Source: Alistipes sp. dk3624 (GTDB lineage Bacteria > Bacteroidota > Bacteroidia > Bacteroidales > Rikenellaceae). Taken from it: a stretch of DNA of 64,000 nt. Under the pieces are notes generated by a model. That model did no database searches and was not told the origin of the DNA. It saw nothing but the letters and a program-made list of their open reading frames with translations. Position numbers and translations under genes: made by a program. Where the stretch lies: NCBI RefSeq assembly GCF_009557455.1, contig NZ_CP045651.1, positions 1,240,001 to 1,304,000 on the forward strand, read 5' to 3'. Positions 22,643 to 31,569 of this stretch are shown one piece after another (position 1 is the first letter of the stretch; the number at the start of each line of letters is the position of its first letter).

Positions 22643-25279
22643 TTAAAATTTGAATTCATGCACGCCGGCGGAAACCGGAATCTCTTTGTCCCCGACGATT
22701 ACCGTCCCGGTCGTATTGACCGGAACATCGACGGTCAGCCGCACTTTTCCGCCGTCCCGCTTCCACTCGGAACGAATCGGGCCGTTGACCGAACGGTATT
22801 CGGCTTTCACCCAGTCGAGTCCCTCGACAAAATGGGGCCGGAAAAGAATGTGACGGAAACCGGGCTGCTGCGGATCGAAATTGATCCCGGCCAGGTCGTT
22901 ATACATCCAGGCGCTGACATCGCCCAGGAACACGTGGTTGATCGACGCGTCGCGGAACTCTTCGGAAAGCTGCCACGTTTCGGCCAGCGTCGTGAACCCG
23001 CGGTTGATCCACCCGCCCCACGACGGGCAGTCTTCCTGCGCCGCCATCCGGTACGCGAGGTCGGCATATCCGTATTTGGTCAACATCCGCAGCGCGAACT
23101 TGCTGCCGAGCATCCCGAAATCGAGGTGTCCGTTCGACGCTTCGACCGACTGTGCGAGCCGGTCGGCCACTCGCTGTTCGTACTGCTGCGGCACGAGCCC
23201 GAGCGCCAGCGCCGTCGCAAGGGCGGCCTGCGAACCGTTGGCATAGGTCGCGCTGTCGGCGTTGAAATATTTCTTATTGATCAATTCCTTAAGATTTTCC
23301 GCTTTTTTGGCATAGGCTGCTCCGTCGCGACCGGTCAGTTCCGCAAAACGCGTCATCAACGCCTGGTCGAGGTAATAGAAACAGGTGGTCGTGTAATCCG
23401 TCGGGGTCTGGGTCTTGTAGGGCACCCAATCGCCGATTCCGTAAGTCACCGTACCGTCCTGGTCTTCGCGCGCCTGCAAGTAACCCAGGTATTTTTCGCA
23501 CACCGGGTACATTTTCTCGATCGCCCGCTTGTCGCCGTAATAGTCGTACAACGCATTCGGAATAATGAACATAGCCGCATCCCATACCGGGCCGATCCAG
23601 TCGGCGTAACCCCATCCCGAACTCGGGATAATCCCCGAGATGCTTCCGTCCTCGCGCTGGTTGTCGACGAAGTCGTCGAGCCATTTTTCATAGAAACGAA
23701 TGCCGTCGAAGTTCAGCAGCGCCAGGTCGATCGAAATGTGCGCATCGGCCGTCCAACCGTTCTTTTCGCGCTGCGGGCAGTCGGTCGGGATGCTGTGCAG
23801 ATTCGACAGGTAAGATTGGTTGGTGGCCTTCCAGATTTTGTTCATCAATTCGTTCGAGCAACTAAAAGTGCCGACCGGCTCGACAGCCGTATGCACGAAC
23901 AAGGCCGTCAGACTCTCTTCGTTCAACTTCACGGGACGGTCGGATTTGACCTCGACATACTGGAAACCGTGATACGTAAAATCCGGCGTAAACGTCTCGA
24001 CGCCTTCGCCCTTCAGCGTATAGGTATCGGTCTGGAAAGCGAGACCCGGCAACGGTTTGTAATAGATGTCGATATTCCCCATTTCGACGCGGCCGTTCGC
24101 TTTCTGCAATTCGCCGTGCTGCATCGTGATCTTCGTACCCTTCTCTCCCTGCACCGACAAACGGCATACTCCGGCCATGTTTTCGCCGAAATCGAAAACA
24201 TACACCGTATCGCCGAACGATTTTACCGCAACCGGACGGATCTCGCGCGTCGCACGGATCGCCGGGGCGGTCTGCGCCACCAGCAGCGGTGACGGAGCCT
24301 CTATCTCGACGGCCGCGCTCCACGCCGCATCGTCGAAACCGGGTTCGTCCCAACCCGGAATCTCCAACCGGGCGTCATACGTATCGCCGCTGTAAATGTT
24401 GTTCTGCACGTACGGCCCGGTAGCCGTTTTCCACGTGCCGTCCGATGCGACGACCTGTTGCGAACCGTCCGCATAAACGATATGCAGCTCGCCGATCATC
24501 CGCGCCCGGTCGCGCCAGCGCGCGTTTTCGAAATCCCAGGTAGCGACCGGTGCGTCTTCGTTATAAAACCCGTTGCCGAGAACGGCCGAAAGCACGTTTT
24601 CACCCGGAACGAGCAACCCGGTCACGTCATAGGTACCGTACAGGTTCCGTTTGTCGTAATGCGTATAACCCGGCTCAAGGCGGTTCGGCGTAACCGGCTT
24701 GCCGTTCAACCGCATCTTCCCGTAAGCCGCTGCGCTCATGTAAAGACGCGCGTCGCGTACCTCTCTGGTTACGTCGAACGATTTGCGCAGCATCGGCGCC
24801 GCAGCGAAGCGCTTGTCGTGTCCGTCGGTAATCCAGCGGGCCGTCCAGCCCGACAGGTCGGCCTGCGCCGTTTCGAAGCTGTCGACCGGCGACACGACGA
24901 TCCGTCCGTCATCGCCCCAGGCCACCGCATTCCAATAATAACGGGTACGGGGCTCCAGCGGCTGCGGCGCGTCGTACTGCGCGAAACCGTTCACCGAAAC
25001 GATCTCCGGAGAAGACCATACGTCGCCGTCGGCCAACGAATCGGCCAGCGCCGCTTTCGTCGAAGCGACGCGCACGCGGCAGCGCTGCTGCACGAAATCG
25101 TCGTCGCCCGTATAATTCCATGTAAACCGCGGCGGGGTATTCGCGCCGATTCCGATCGGGGAACTCATGTATTCGCACCGCATATCCGCGATTTCCGCCC
25201 GACGCTGCGCGCAGCCGGACAACAAAAACACCGTCAGCGCCGCCCCGGCGCAAACCGTATTTATCCGATATCCTGTCAT
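22643..25279 (-). CDS. GH78 alpha-L-rhamnosidase lipoprotein
   Basis: An 878-residue lipoprotein when started at the ATG complementary to 25277-25279, which gives MTGYRINTVCAGAALTVFLL and a lipobox LSGC; the frame is open further upstream but would bury the signal. Domains: fibronectin/Bac_rhamnosid_N with SPIGIGANTPPRFTWNY, beta-sandwich (EPGYTHYDKRNLYGTYDVTG), a second sandwich (YGTYDV...VLGNGFYNEDAP), then an (alpha/alpha)6 barrel (TDCPQREKNGWTADAHISID) and a C-terminal sheet. The general acid Glu lies in CPQREKNGW and the candidate base Glu in LAETWQLSEEF. It would release terminal alpha-L-rhamnose. It is the first gene of the leftward operon and has a LacI operator in front. Confidence 0.92.
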   Translation of the reverse strand: MTGYRINTVCAGAALTVFLLSGCAQRRAEIADMRCEYMSSPIGIGANTPPRFTWNYTGDDDFVQQRCRVRVASTKAALADSLADGDVWSSPEIVSVNGFAQYDAPQPLEPRTRYYWNAVAWGDDGRIVVSPVDSFETAQADLSGWTARWITDGHDKRFAAAPMLRKSFDVTREVRDARLYMSAAAYGKMRLNGKPVTPNRLEPGYTHYDKRNLYGTYDVTGLLVPGENVLSAVLGNGFYNEDAPVATWDFENARWRDRARMIGELHIVYADGSQQVVASDGTWKTATGPYVQNNIYSGDTYDARLEIPGWDEPGFDDAAWSAAVEIEAPSPLLVAQTAPAIRATREIRPVAVKSFGDTVYVFDFGENMAGVCRLSVQGEKGTKITMQHGELQKANGRVEMGNIDIYYKPLPGLAFQTDTYTLKGEGVETFTPDFTYHGFQYVEVKSDRPVKLNEESLTALFVHTAVEPVGTFSCSNELMNKIWKATNQSYLSNLHSIPTDCPQREKNGWTADAHISIDLALLNFDGIRFYEKWLDDFVDNQREDGSISGIIPSSGWGYADWIGPVWDAAMFIIPNALYDYYGDKRAIEKMYPVCEKYLGYLQAREDQDGTVTYGIGDWVPYKTQTPTDYTTTCFYYLDQALMTRFAELTGRDGAAYAKKAENLKELINKKYFNADSATYANGSQAALATALALGLVPQQYEQRVADRLAQSVEASNGHLDFGMLGSKFALRMLTKYGYADLAYRMAAQEDCPSWGGWINRGFTTLAETWQLSEEFRDASINHVFLGDVSAWMYNDLAGINFDPQQPGFRHILFRPHFVEGLDWVKAEYRSVNGPIRSEWKRDGGKVRLTVDVPVNTTGTVIVGDKEIPVSAGVHEFKF

Positions 25280-25317
25280 AGTTTTTATTTTTAATTCCGG
25301 GGCATTCCGACCCGGAT

Positions 25318-25354
25318 AAAAGTTACTTAATCGTTTAAGTTTCTTGCCCTCAAA
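25318..25354 (-). promoter_or_regulatory. LacI-type operator inside the promoter of the GH78 operon
   Basis: ACTTAATCGTTTAAGT (25325-25340) is a near-perfect dyad centred on CG, typical of LacI-family operators. On the minus strand the -33 TTTG lies at 25351-25354 and a -7-like TAACTTTT at 25318-25325, so the operator sits between and touching the promoter boxes. The spacer of 25 bases is longer than usual. Confidence 0.7.
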
Positions 25355-25364
25355 AAAAGTCCCG

Positions 25365-26387
25365 TCAATCCCGGAAGCAGAGTTCGCAGGGCAGCACGAG
25401 CGACTCAAACTCCCGATCGGCAGACCGCGGCAGACTGCCCCGGTTCCGGATATCGCCCAGCAGCATCCGCACCGCGTTGCGTCCGATCTCCCCGACCGGC
25501 ATCCGCGCCACGTTCATCGCAGGAGCCAACACGCTCATCGCAGGCACCTCGTGAATACAGGCCAGCCCGTAACCGTCGTTGATGTCGATCCGGCGGCCGT
25601 GGAAATAACGGAACGCCTCGAGCGCCAGGATATGGGTCGTAAAGAAAAAACCGTCCACGTCGGGCGCCTTGGCGAAAATCCGGTCGAGCGCGCGGAACAC
25701 GTTCTCTTCGTAACCGACGAACGCCGCCTCGCCGTACAGGTCGGGATCGACAGGAAGACCGGCTTCCGTCAGCGCCCGGGCATAACCGGCACGCCGCTGA
25801 TCCATCGTGGTCAGATGCGGGTTGGTCGTCACGATGGCGATCCGGCGGGCTCCCCGCTCGATCAGGTGGCTCACCAACCGGTAGCTGCTCTGTTCGTTGT
25901 CGATAATTATATAATGGGTTTTCAGTTCCGAAAAATAACGGTCGAAAACGACCAGCGGGAACGCGTCGTCAACCAACTGCCGGATCTCCGTCTTCGAAAT
26001 CTTGGTCGGGGCCAGAATGATCCCGTCGACCTGCTTGGCGCGGAACATCCGGATCATCCGGTTCTCCCGCTCGCCTTCGGACTCCGAACTGCATATCATC
26101 AGCGAATAGCCGTGCCGTTCGGCTTCCATCTCGACTTCGCGGGCGACTTGCGAATAAAACGAGTCGGAAATAGAAGGAAGAATCAGGCCGATCGTGCTGG
26201 ACACCCCGGTATTCAGGCTACGAGCCAGCAGATTGGGCTGATAGTTCATTCGCCGGGCGCACTGCTTGACCCTGTCCTGAGTCGCCTGGCTGATCCCGCG
26301 CTCGTTTCCACGACCTGAAAGCACCCACGAAACGGTCGTTTTCGACAGGCGAAGCTCTTCGGCGATATCTTTCAACGAAGTTTTCAT
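25365..26387 (-). CDS. LacI-family transcriptional regulator
   Basis: A 340-residue repressor. The helix-turn-helix is at the N-terminus: SLKDIAEELRLSKTTVSWVL, followed by the hinge MNYQPNLLARSLNTG. The remainder is a periplasmic-binding-protein-like effector domain (TIGLILPSISDSFYSQVARE; DGIILAPTKISKTEIR; YIIIDNEQSSYRLVSHLIER). It is upstream of the GH78-led operon and divergent from the 767-residue secreted protein gene. Two matching operators flank it, one in each direction, so it probably represses both units and itself until a sugar from the target glycan binds. The effector is unknown. Confidence 0.95.
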   Translation of the reverse strand: MKTSLKDIAEELRLSKTTVSWVLSGRGNERGISQATQDRVKQCARRMNYQPNLLARSLNTGVSSTIGLILPSISDSFYSQVAREVEMEAERHGYSLMICSSESEGERENRMIRMFRAKQVDGIILAPTKISKTEIRQLVDDAFPLVVFDRYFSELKTHYIIIDNEQSSYRLVSHLIERGARRIAIVTTNPHLTTMDQRRAGYARALTEAGLPVDPDLYGEAAFVGYEENVFRALDRIFAKAPDVDGFFFTTHILALEAFRYFHGRRIDINDGYGLACIHEVPAMSVLAPAMNVARMPVGEIGRNAVRMLLGDIRNRGSLPRSADREFESLVLPCELCFRD

Positions 26388-26433
26388 ACGATCGGAAAAA
26401 CGGGATATGCTACCCCGAATCGACTTTTAAATC

Positions 26434-26449
26434 ACTTAATCGGTTAAAT
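26434..26449. promoter_or_regulatory. Second LacI-type operator, divergent region
   Basis: ACTTAATCGGTTAAAT shares ACTTAATCG and the TTAA spacing with the operator at 25325. It lies about 47 bases upstream of the LacI start and 130 bases before the divergent gene, fitting autorepression and possibly divergent control. Confidence 0.6.
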
Positions 26450-26548
26450 CCGCACTAAATTACTTCTTTTTCCAAAAATAACAAATTAAATCGCAAAAAA
26501 ACGGAACAAAGCGGATATTTTTTTCAAAAATCTATCCTATTTATTTAT

Positions 26549-26556
26549 TACTTTTG
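26549..26556 (+). promoter_or_regulatory. -7 promoter box of the divergent 767-aa gene
   Basis: TACTTTTG matches TAnnTTTG, 22 bases before the ATG at 26579. The -33 region is only T-rich. Confidence 0.5.
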
Positions 26557-26578
26557 ACAAACCCAAAACTTAACCCGC

Positions 26579-28882
26579 ATGAAAAAAAACATTTACAAGA
26601 TCATCGCTCTTTCGTTGCTGCTGACGCCCGGCGGCGCAGCGGCGGAAGACGCCCGGACGCGTCTCGTCGGAGACGGATGGTTCGAAATGCCGTTCCGGCC
26701 CTCGCAGCAGAATCCGCAAGGCGAATACATCTATTTCGTCGGAGGATACAACTCGGAAGACCGCGGCACCCCGCCCTGGGGCAGTCTCGTGGAATCGGAA
26801 AACCTGTTCATCGGCGACCGGGCCGGCGAGATCGTGATCGCCTACGCGGACGGAACCGCCGACGTAATTCCGCTGATCTTCGGTTATACCATGTGGTTCA
26901 AAGCGAACTGGCGCGACGGAGGAGCCCCGTTCAAAACGGAAGAGGCGGAACCGGCCATGACGGCCTGCCTGCGGAAAGCGCTTCAGTTGCAGGGCGGATT
27001 CGAAGGAAACGACCAGACCGTCATCAAAGTGAAAATACAATCCAAACCGATCCGCGAAATCCGGCTCGCCGACAATCCCCGCAAAGCAGGGGAACCGGTG
27101 TTCGACGGCGGATATCTGCTCCGTTCGGACGAGCGGAAAACGCTCTCCGGCGGCAAACCGGTCGATGCGGCCGATCCGTTTTTCGACACGCATACGATCG
27201 ACAGCCGACGCCCGGACACGATGCGCCGCGAGATCGAACGAATGCGCCGCCGCCTTTACACATTCGAAAGCGATTTTAAGAAAGCTCCTGCATTCAAATA
27301 TCCCGAAACCTACGAACGCGCCCGGATTTCGTTTACCGGCAACCGTTTCGCCGACATCCTGACGCAGGTGTACTACTACAACGTCGAGGATATCCTGACC
27401 AAAATGCGCGACGACGGAATGATCGACGAAAGCTCGCCGGGAGCCCCGTCATGGCGGTACGACGGCTTCGGAACCTGGGTTCCGCAAGCGAACAGCTATT
27501 GCGGAGCGATGTATTCGCGGAACCGGGCGCTGGGAATCCTCTCCTACCTGGATCTGCTGCCGAAAACGCAGAAATCGGTCGATTTTCTGCACAAATGCCT
27601 GATGTATTACCCGGACAACGGACTGACGATGCTCGGCAAACGGATTCCGGGGCACTGGAGCGTCATCCCGAACAAACCGATGGAATACTCGAAAGTGCTC
27701 GTCCCGGTAGCCAACTGGCCGACGCAGTACACAAAAGAACTTTTCGGGGACGACTACCAGAACTTCGGCAACAGCGAACCGGACGGACACGGACTGACCA
27801 TGATGAGCATCGCCAACGTATGGCGCAACGGCGGAGCCGACCCGCAGTGGGTGCTCGACAATTGGACATACGTCAACGAAGCGGTGCACTACATCGACTG
27901 GGCGATGAAAAACCCCGACATATCGTTCAACAAGAACGGACTGATGTACGGCGAAACGGAAGCCGCCATGATGGACTACACGATGTTCGCCAACATCCCG
28001 TGCTACCTCGGCGTGCGGATGTACGTCGAAATGGCGCAGGCGGCCGGCAAAACCCGCGAAGCGACGGTATGGACCGAACTGGCCGACCGGATGGAGCGGG
28101 CGATCCTCGACGGATTCTCCGACGGGCGACAGTGGAACCCGGAAAAGTTCGGATTTTTCCACGACCCGTCGATGTCGATCTACGCCGACTACGTGGGCTA
28201 CGACGTCCGCAACGACGCGCCCGCAGCATGGTATTCGCTCTGCGACAACACCTACCGGAGCGATATCGACCGTTATATCGGCAACGCGTTCTTCGGGCCG
28301 CGCGGACTCGGATACGACCACAACATCATCACGCAGACCTCGATGCTGCTCGACCGGAGCGACGATTACGACCGGTTCCTGACCAATCTTTCGAAACTGT
28401 GTTACAGCCCGAGGTTGCCGAAGCCGTTCATCGTCCCGGAAGGCGCGTCGTACAGCCGGGAGCAGGGAATGTACCGGCGCCAAGGCGATCTCGGCAATTT
28501 CGTGCAGCAGAACGAAACCGTCCGGACGATCCTGATGGCGGCCGGCACTTCGAAAGCGCAGGGCAACGTCGTCAAGATCATGCCCCGGCTGCCGAAAACA
28601 TGGAACGTCGAAGTAAACGACCTGACCGTTCCCGGCAGCGAAGCGAAAATCAGCTACCGGGCGACCTATCCGGAAAATAACGTGCAAACCGCCTCGTTTT
28701 CGATCGAAAACAAAGGAAACCTGGATACGCTGAAATTCAGGGCCGGCCCGTTCACGTGCGACCGGATTACCGTGAACGGCACGGTCGTCCGCACCGAACC
28801 GGCCGGAGACGCGCGATGGGCATGGATTACCGTCGACCGATTGCAGAACGGAGAGAAGTACACGTTCAATATCCGGCCGTAA
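26579..28882 (+). CDS. Secreted six-hairpin-type enzyme of unrecognised family
   Basis: A 767-residue exported protein; signal peptide KIIALSLLLTPGGAAAED. The first about 200 residues look beta-rich (WFEMPFRPSQQN, GYNSEDRGTPPWGSLVESEN). From about residue 240 to 650 it is helical with aromatic and acidic loops that suggest an (alpha/alpha)6 toroid: YYYNVEDILTKMRDDGMIDE, YGETEAAMMDYTMFAN, GFFHDPSMSIYADYVGYDVR, FGPRGLGYDHNIITQTSMLL. The last about 120 residues form a beta-sandwich (KTWNVEVNDLTVPGSEAKIS). Acidic residues in DSRRPDTMR, DYTMFAN and NIITQTSML could be catalytic, but I cannot assign a family. The LacI operator context links it to the neighbouring glycosidases. Terminates at a hairpin just after the stop. 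Confidence 0.75.
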   Translation: MKKNIYKIIALSLLLTPGGAAAEDARTRLVGDGWFEMPFRPSQQNPQGEYIYFVGGYNSEDRGTPPWGSLVESENLFIGDRAGEIVIAYADGTADVIPLIFGYTMWFKANWRDGGAPFKTEEAEPAMTACLRKALQLQGGFEGNDQTVIKVKIQSKPIREIRLADNPRKAGEPVFDGGYLLRSDERKTLSGGKPVDAADPFFDTHTIDSRRPDTMRREIERMRRRLYTFESDFKKAPAFKYPETYERARISFTGNRFADILTQVYYYNVEDILTKMRDDGMIDESSPGAPSWRYDGFGTWVPQANSYCGAMYSRNRALGILSYLDLLPKTQKSVDFLHKCLMYYPDNGLTMLGKRIPGHWSVIPNKPMEYSKVLVPVANWPTQYTKELFGDDYQNFGNSEPDGHGLTMMSIANVWRNGGADPQWVLDNWTYVNEAVHYIDWAMKNPDISFNKNGLMYGETEAAMMDYTMFANIPCYLGVRMYVEMAQAAGKTREATVWTELADRMERAILDGFSDGRQWNPEKFGFFHDPSMSIYADYVGYDVRNDAPAAWYSLCDNTYRSDIDRYIGNAFFGPRGLGYDHNIITQTSMLLDRSDDYDRFLTNLSKLCYSPRLPKPFIVPEGASYSREQGMYRRQGDLGNFVQQNETVRTILMAAGTSKAQGNVVKIMPRLPKTWNVEVNDLTVPGSEAKISYRATYPENNVQTASFSIENKGNLDTLKFRAGPFTCDRITVNGTVVRTEPAGDARWAWITVDRLQNGEKYTFNIRP

Positions 28883-28896
28883 CCGGCCGTATCAAA

Positions 28897-28930
28897 CAGA
28901 AAAGGCGGAAGATTTATCCCGCCTTTTCTG
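28897..28930. terminator. Terminator after the 767-aa gene
   Basis: Perfect 12-bp stem CAGAAAAGGCGG / CCGCCTTTTCTG with loop AAGATTTATC. It lies between convergent genes and can serve both. Confidence 0.75.
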
Positions 28931-28999
28931 CCACAACCCAAAATCAATATTTTACAAACCAGCCGCTTACAGCCGAGACGAACATCGGACCAAAAGGAA

Positions 29000-31306
29000 T
29001 CAGCACTTCCGGTAAGGAAAATTAAACCGGAATATCGAACCTTCGCCCAGTTTCGATTCGGCCCATATTTTCCCATGCTGCCGTTCGACGATCATCCGGC
29101 AGATGGCCAGTCCGAGCCCCGTTCCCGCAATGAATGAATTCAATTTCGTGAAACGGGTAAAAATCGTGCTCAGTTTGTCCTCCGGAATCCCCAGGCCGGT
29201 ATCCGCCACATAGAACTCGACCCGATCCTCCCTGAGCCGATACCCGTAACGGATGAACCCTTCTTTGGTAAATTTGATCGCGTTGGTAATCAGGTTGACG
29301 ATCACCTGCGACAACCGGCCCGGGTCGCAAAGCGTCACCAGATTGTCGAAAGCGCCCTCGAATACCAGTTGCACGCCCGGAGCCGTCTTCTCGATCAGCG
29401 TGCAGTAAATATTCTGGCACAGATCGGTCAGGTTCGCCGGGATGTCCACGAACTCGATGGTTCCCGCCTCGATCTTCGACAGGTCGAGGATGTCGTTGAT
29501 CAACATCAGCAATTGATCGGAATTGGTGTCGATGATATTGATGATCGAAGCGCGCTCCATCTCGTCGGTAATTTCGGGCAGTATCTTGGCAAAGCCGACG
29601 ATGGCATTCAGCGGCGTCCGGATTTCGTGGCTCATGTTGGCCAGGAAAGCGGTTTTCAACTGGTCGGACTGCTCGGCCTTCACTTTAGCTTCGAGCAACT
29701 CGGTCTCGATCACCTTGCGTTCGGTAATATCCCACGAAATCCCCATCAGCAGCGGCAGCTTGCGTTCCTCGACCGGAACCAGCATCTTCACCGTATTGAC
29801 GATCCGCTTCTGGCCGGTTACGACGGAATACTCCTCTTCGAAAGGCGGCAACTCGCCCCGCTTCAACAATTCGAGATCGTCGCGCTGGAAATGAGCCGCA
29901 TCGGCCGGATTCGGAAAAATTTCGAAATCGGTCTTCCCGATCACCTGCGAAGCCGGAATTCCCGAATGCTTGACGAACGACTGGTTCCAGTACAGATAAC
30001 GGAACTCGTCGTTCGGGTCTTTCACGAACAGGTATACCGGGATATTATCGAGAATCGCTTCCATCAGCCGGTTCAGTTCTTTCAACTCGTTCCCTTGTCT
30101 GACTCGCTCGGTAACGTCCCGGCAGAAAAACCAGACGACCTTCTGATCCGAAAACGAATCGTCCAACAGGTAAACCATCGACTCCATCGTGATCGACTCG
30201 CCGTCGGGCAATTCGTAGGAGCACGTATTCTGCAACACCCCGCCGTTCCGCCGCAACCTATCGACCAGGGCCTCGAAACCGTCCGGAGCATACTGTCCCT
30301 CTTTGAGATCGTTCAGACTATATTTCGCGACGTCGTCCGTAATCCGGTGGTGCGACAGGAACGTCCGGTTGGCAAAACGGAACATGCCGTCCAGCGAGCA
30401 GCAGAAAATCTCTTCGCTGGCATTATTCACCGCATATTTCAGGATTTCCAGTTCATGGTAACGCTCGATAATCGGCGTTACGTCTTGCACGTACCCTTCG
30501 ACGACGCGATGTCCTTTTTCGACGGACTCCCGAAGAACCCGGTGACGCAGGTATTTGACTTTGTCGTCGGTAACGATCCGAAACTCGATGTAATCTTTTT
30601 CTCCCAGCTCCAGATTATAATGCAGCAACTGGCGCGCTTTTTCACGGTCGTCCGGATGGACGAAATGCTCGAAATAGTAGTCGGCATTCACAGAATCGGC
30701 TCCGCTCTCCCGTTCCAGCAGTACCGGCAGGATATCCGGGGCATAAAATTCGTTGGTTTCCGAATAATAGAACCAATACCCGAGCGAAACCACCTGCTCG
30801 ATCAGCTTCATCCGCTTGTTGGCGTCGTTCATCGCCTTTTGGGTACGCACCGCCTCGGTGATATCCCGGCACATACACAACACTTTGTCCCGGTCGAGCG
30901 GCCAGATCCGGTTTTCGTAATGCCGGAGTTCGCCGTCCACGGTCAGGTCGTGCCGCCCGGTAGAACCTCTTTTCGTTTCGAGCACGTGATCCAGATTGGC
31001 CCGCACGTTTCGATAAGCCTCCTCCGGCAACAGCTCCCGGATATTCATCCCGATGAACCGTTCGGACGGAACGCCCACATGATTGGTCTCTTCGGACGAA
31101 ATCAGATCCGTAATAACCCCCGAATTGGTCCACACCGTCATCATATCGGGCAAGGTATCCAATATCCGATCCGCGTATTTGGCCCGGGTTTGTTCGGCGG
31201 CGCCGTCGACGGCGCCGGAAGTACGACGATTCAGTTGTGTGCGAAGCTTCTCGTTTTCCGTTTCCAGTTCCTGAATTCTTTTCAGCAATTGCTCTTCCCT
31301 GACCAT
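29000..31306 (-). CDS. Soluble multi-PAS sensor histidine kinase
   Basis: A 768-residue kinase without transmembrane segments, hence probably cytoplasmic. N-terminal coiled coil (residues 1-30, RIQELETENEKLRTQLNRRT), then four PAS-like sensor units at about 40-155, 165-290, 290-400 and 415-520 (repeated endings CRDITEAVRTQ, VQDVTPIIERY, CRDVTERVRQG and WDITERKVIE). The HisKA phosphoacceptor is His in FLANMSHEIRTPLNAIVGFA; the HATPase has N-box NLITNAIKFT, G1 DTGLGIPEDK and G2 TGLGLAICRMI. No receiver domain is attached and no response regulator gene is adjacent, so the partner is unknown. Its C-terminus faces the 767-aa gene convergently. Confidence 0.93.
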   Translation of the reverse strand: MVREEQLLKRIQELETENEKLRTQLNRRTSGAVDGAAEQTRAKYADRILDTLPDMMTVWTNSGVITDLISSEETNHVGVPSERFIGMNIRELLPEEAYRNVRANLDHVLETKRGSTGRHDLTVDGELRHYENRIWPLDRDKVLCMCRDITEAVRTQKAMNDANKRMKLIEQVVSLGYWFYYSETNEFYAPDILPVLLERESGADSVNADYYFEHFVHPDDREKARQLLHYNLELGEKDYIEFRIVTDDKVKYLRHRVLRESVEKGHRVVEGYVQDVTPIIERYHELEILKYAVNNASEEIFCCSLDGMFRFANRTFLSHHRITDDVAKYSLNDLKEGQYAPDGFEALVDRLRRNGGVLQNTCSYELPDGESITMESMVYLLDDSFSDQKVVWFFCRDVTERVRQGNELKELNRLMEAILDNIPVYLFVKDPNDEFRYLYWNQSFVKHSGIPASQVIGKTDFEIFPNPADAAHFQRDDLELLKRGELPPFEEEYSVVTGQKRIVNTVKMLVPVEERKLPLLMGISWDITERKVIETELLEAKVKAEQSDQLKTAFLANMSHEIRTPLNAIVGFAKILPEITDEMERASIINIIDTNSDQLLMLINDILDLSKIEAGTIEFVDIPANLTDLCQNIYCTLIEKTAPGVQLVFEGAFDNLVTLCDPGRLSQVIVNLITNAIKFTKEGFIRYGYRLREDRVEFYVADTGLGIPEDKLSTIFTRFTKLNSFIAGTGLGLAICRMIVERQHGKIWAESKLGEGSIFRFNFPYRKC

Positions 31307-31348
31307 CCTTGTCCGTGTGAATAAATTAATCTGCTATAACTAATTTTA

Positions 31349-31356
31349 CAAATATA
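31349..31356 (-). promoter_or_regulatory. -7 promoter box of the histidine kinase
   Basis: CAAATATA on the plus strand is TATATTTG on the minus strand, matching TAnnTTTG, 43 bases before the ATG. Confidence 0.5.
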
Positions 31357-31569
31357 CAACTTCGTAATGAGAATCATCGGAAATTCGTGAAAAAGTTCAC
31401 TTTTTTATAGTCCCGCAATCCTCTTGCAGATACATATTTACATCCTAAAATAACGCAAAACGTCGCCACCGGCGCATTCCCGGCCCGAAAACTTCGGAAC
31501 AATCGGCTCGTTCGCTTACCGTCCAGACCTTTTTATATTATTCGCCTTATTCGCCGAAAACGGAATCAT

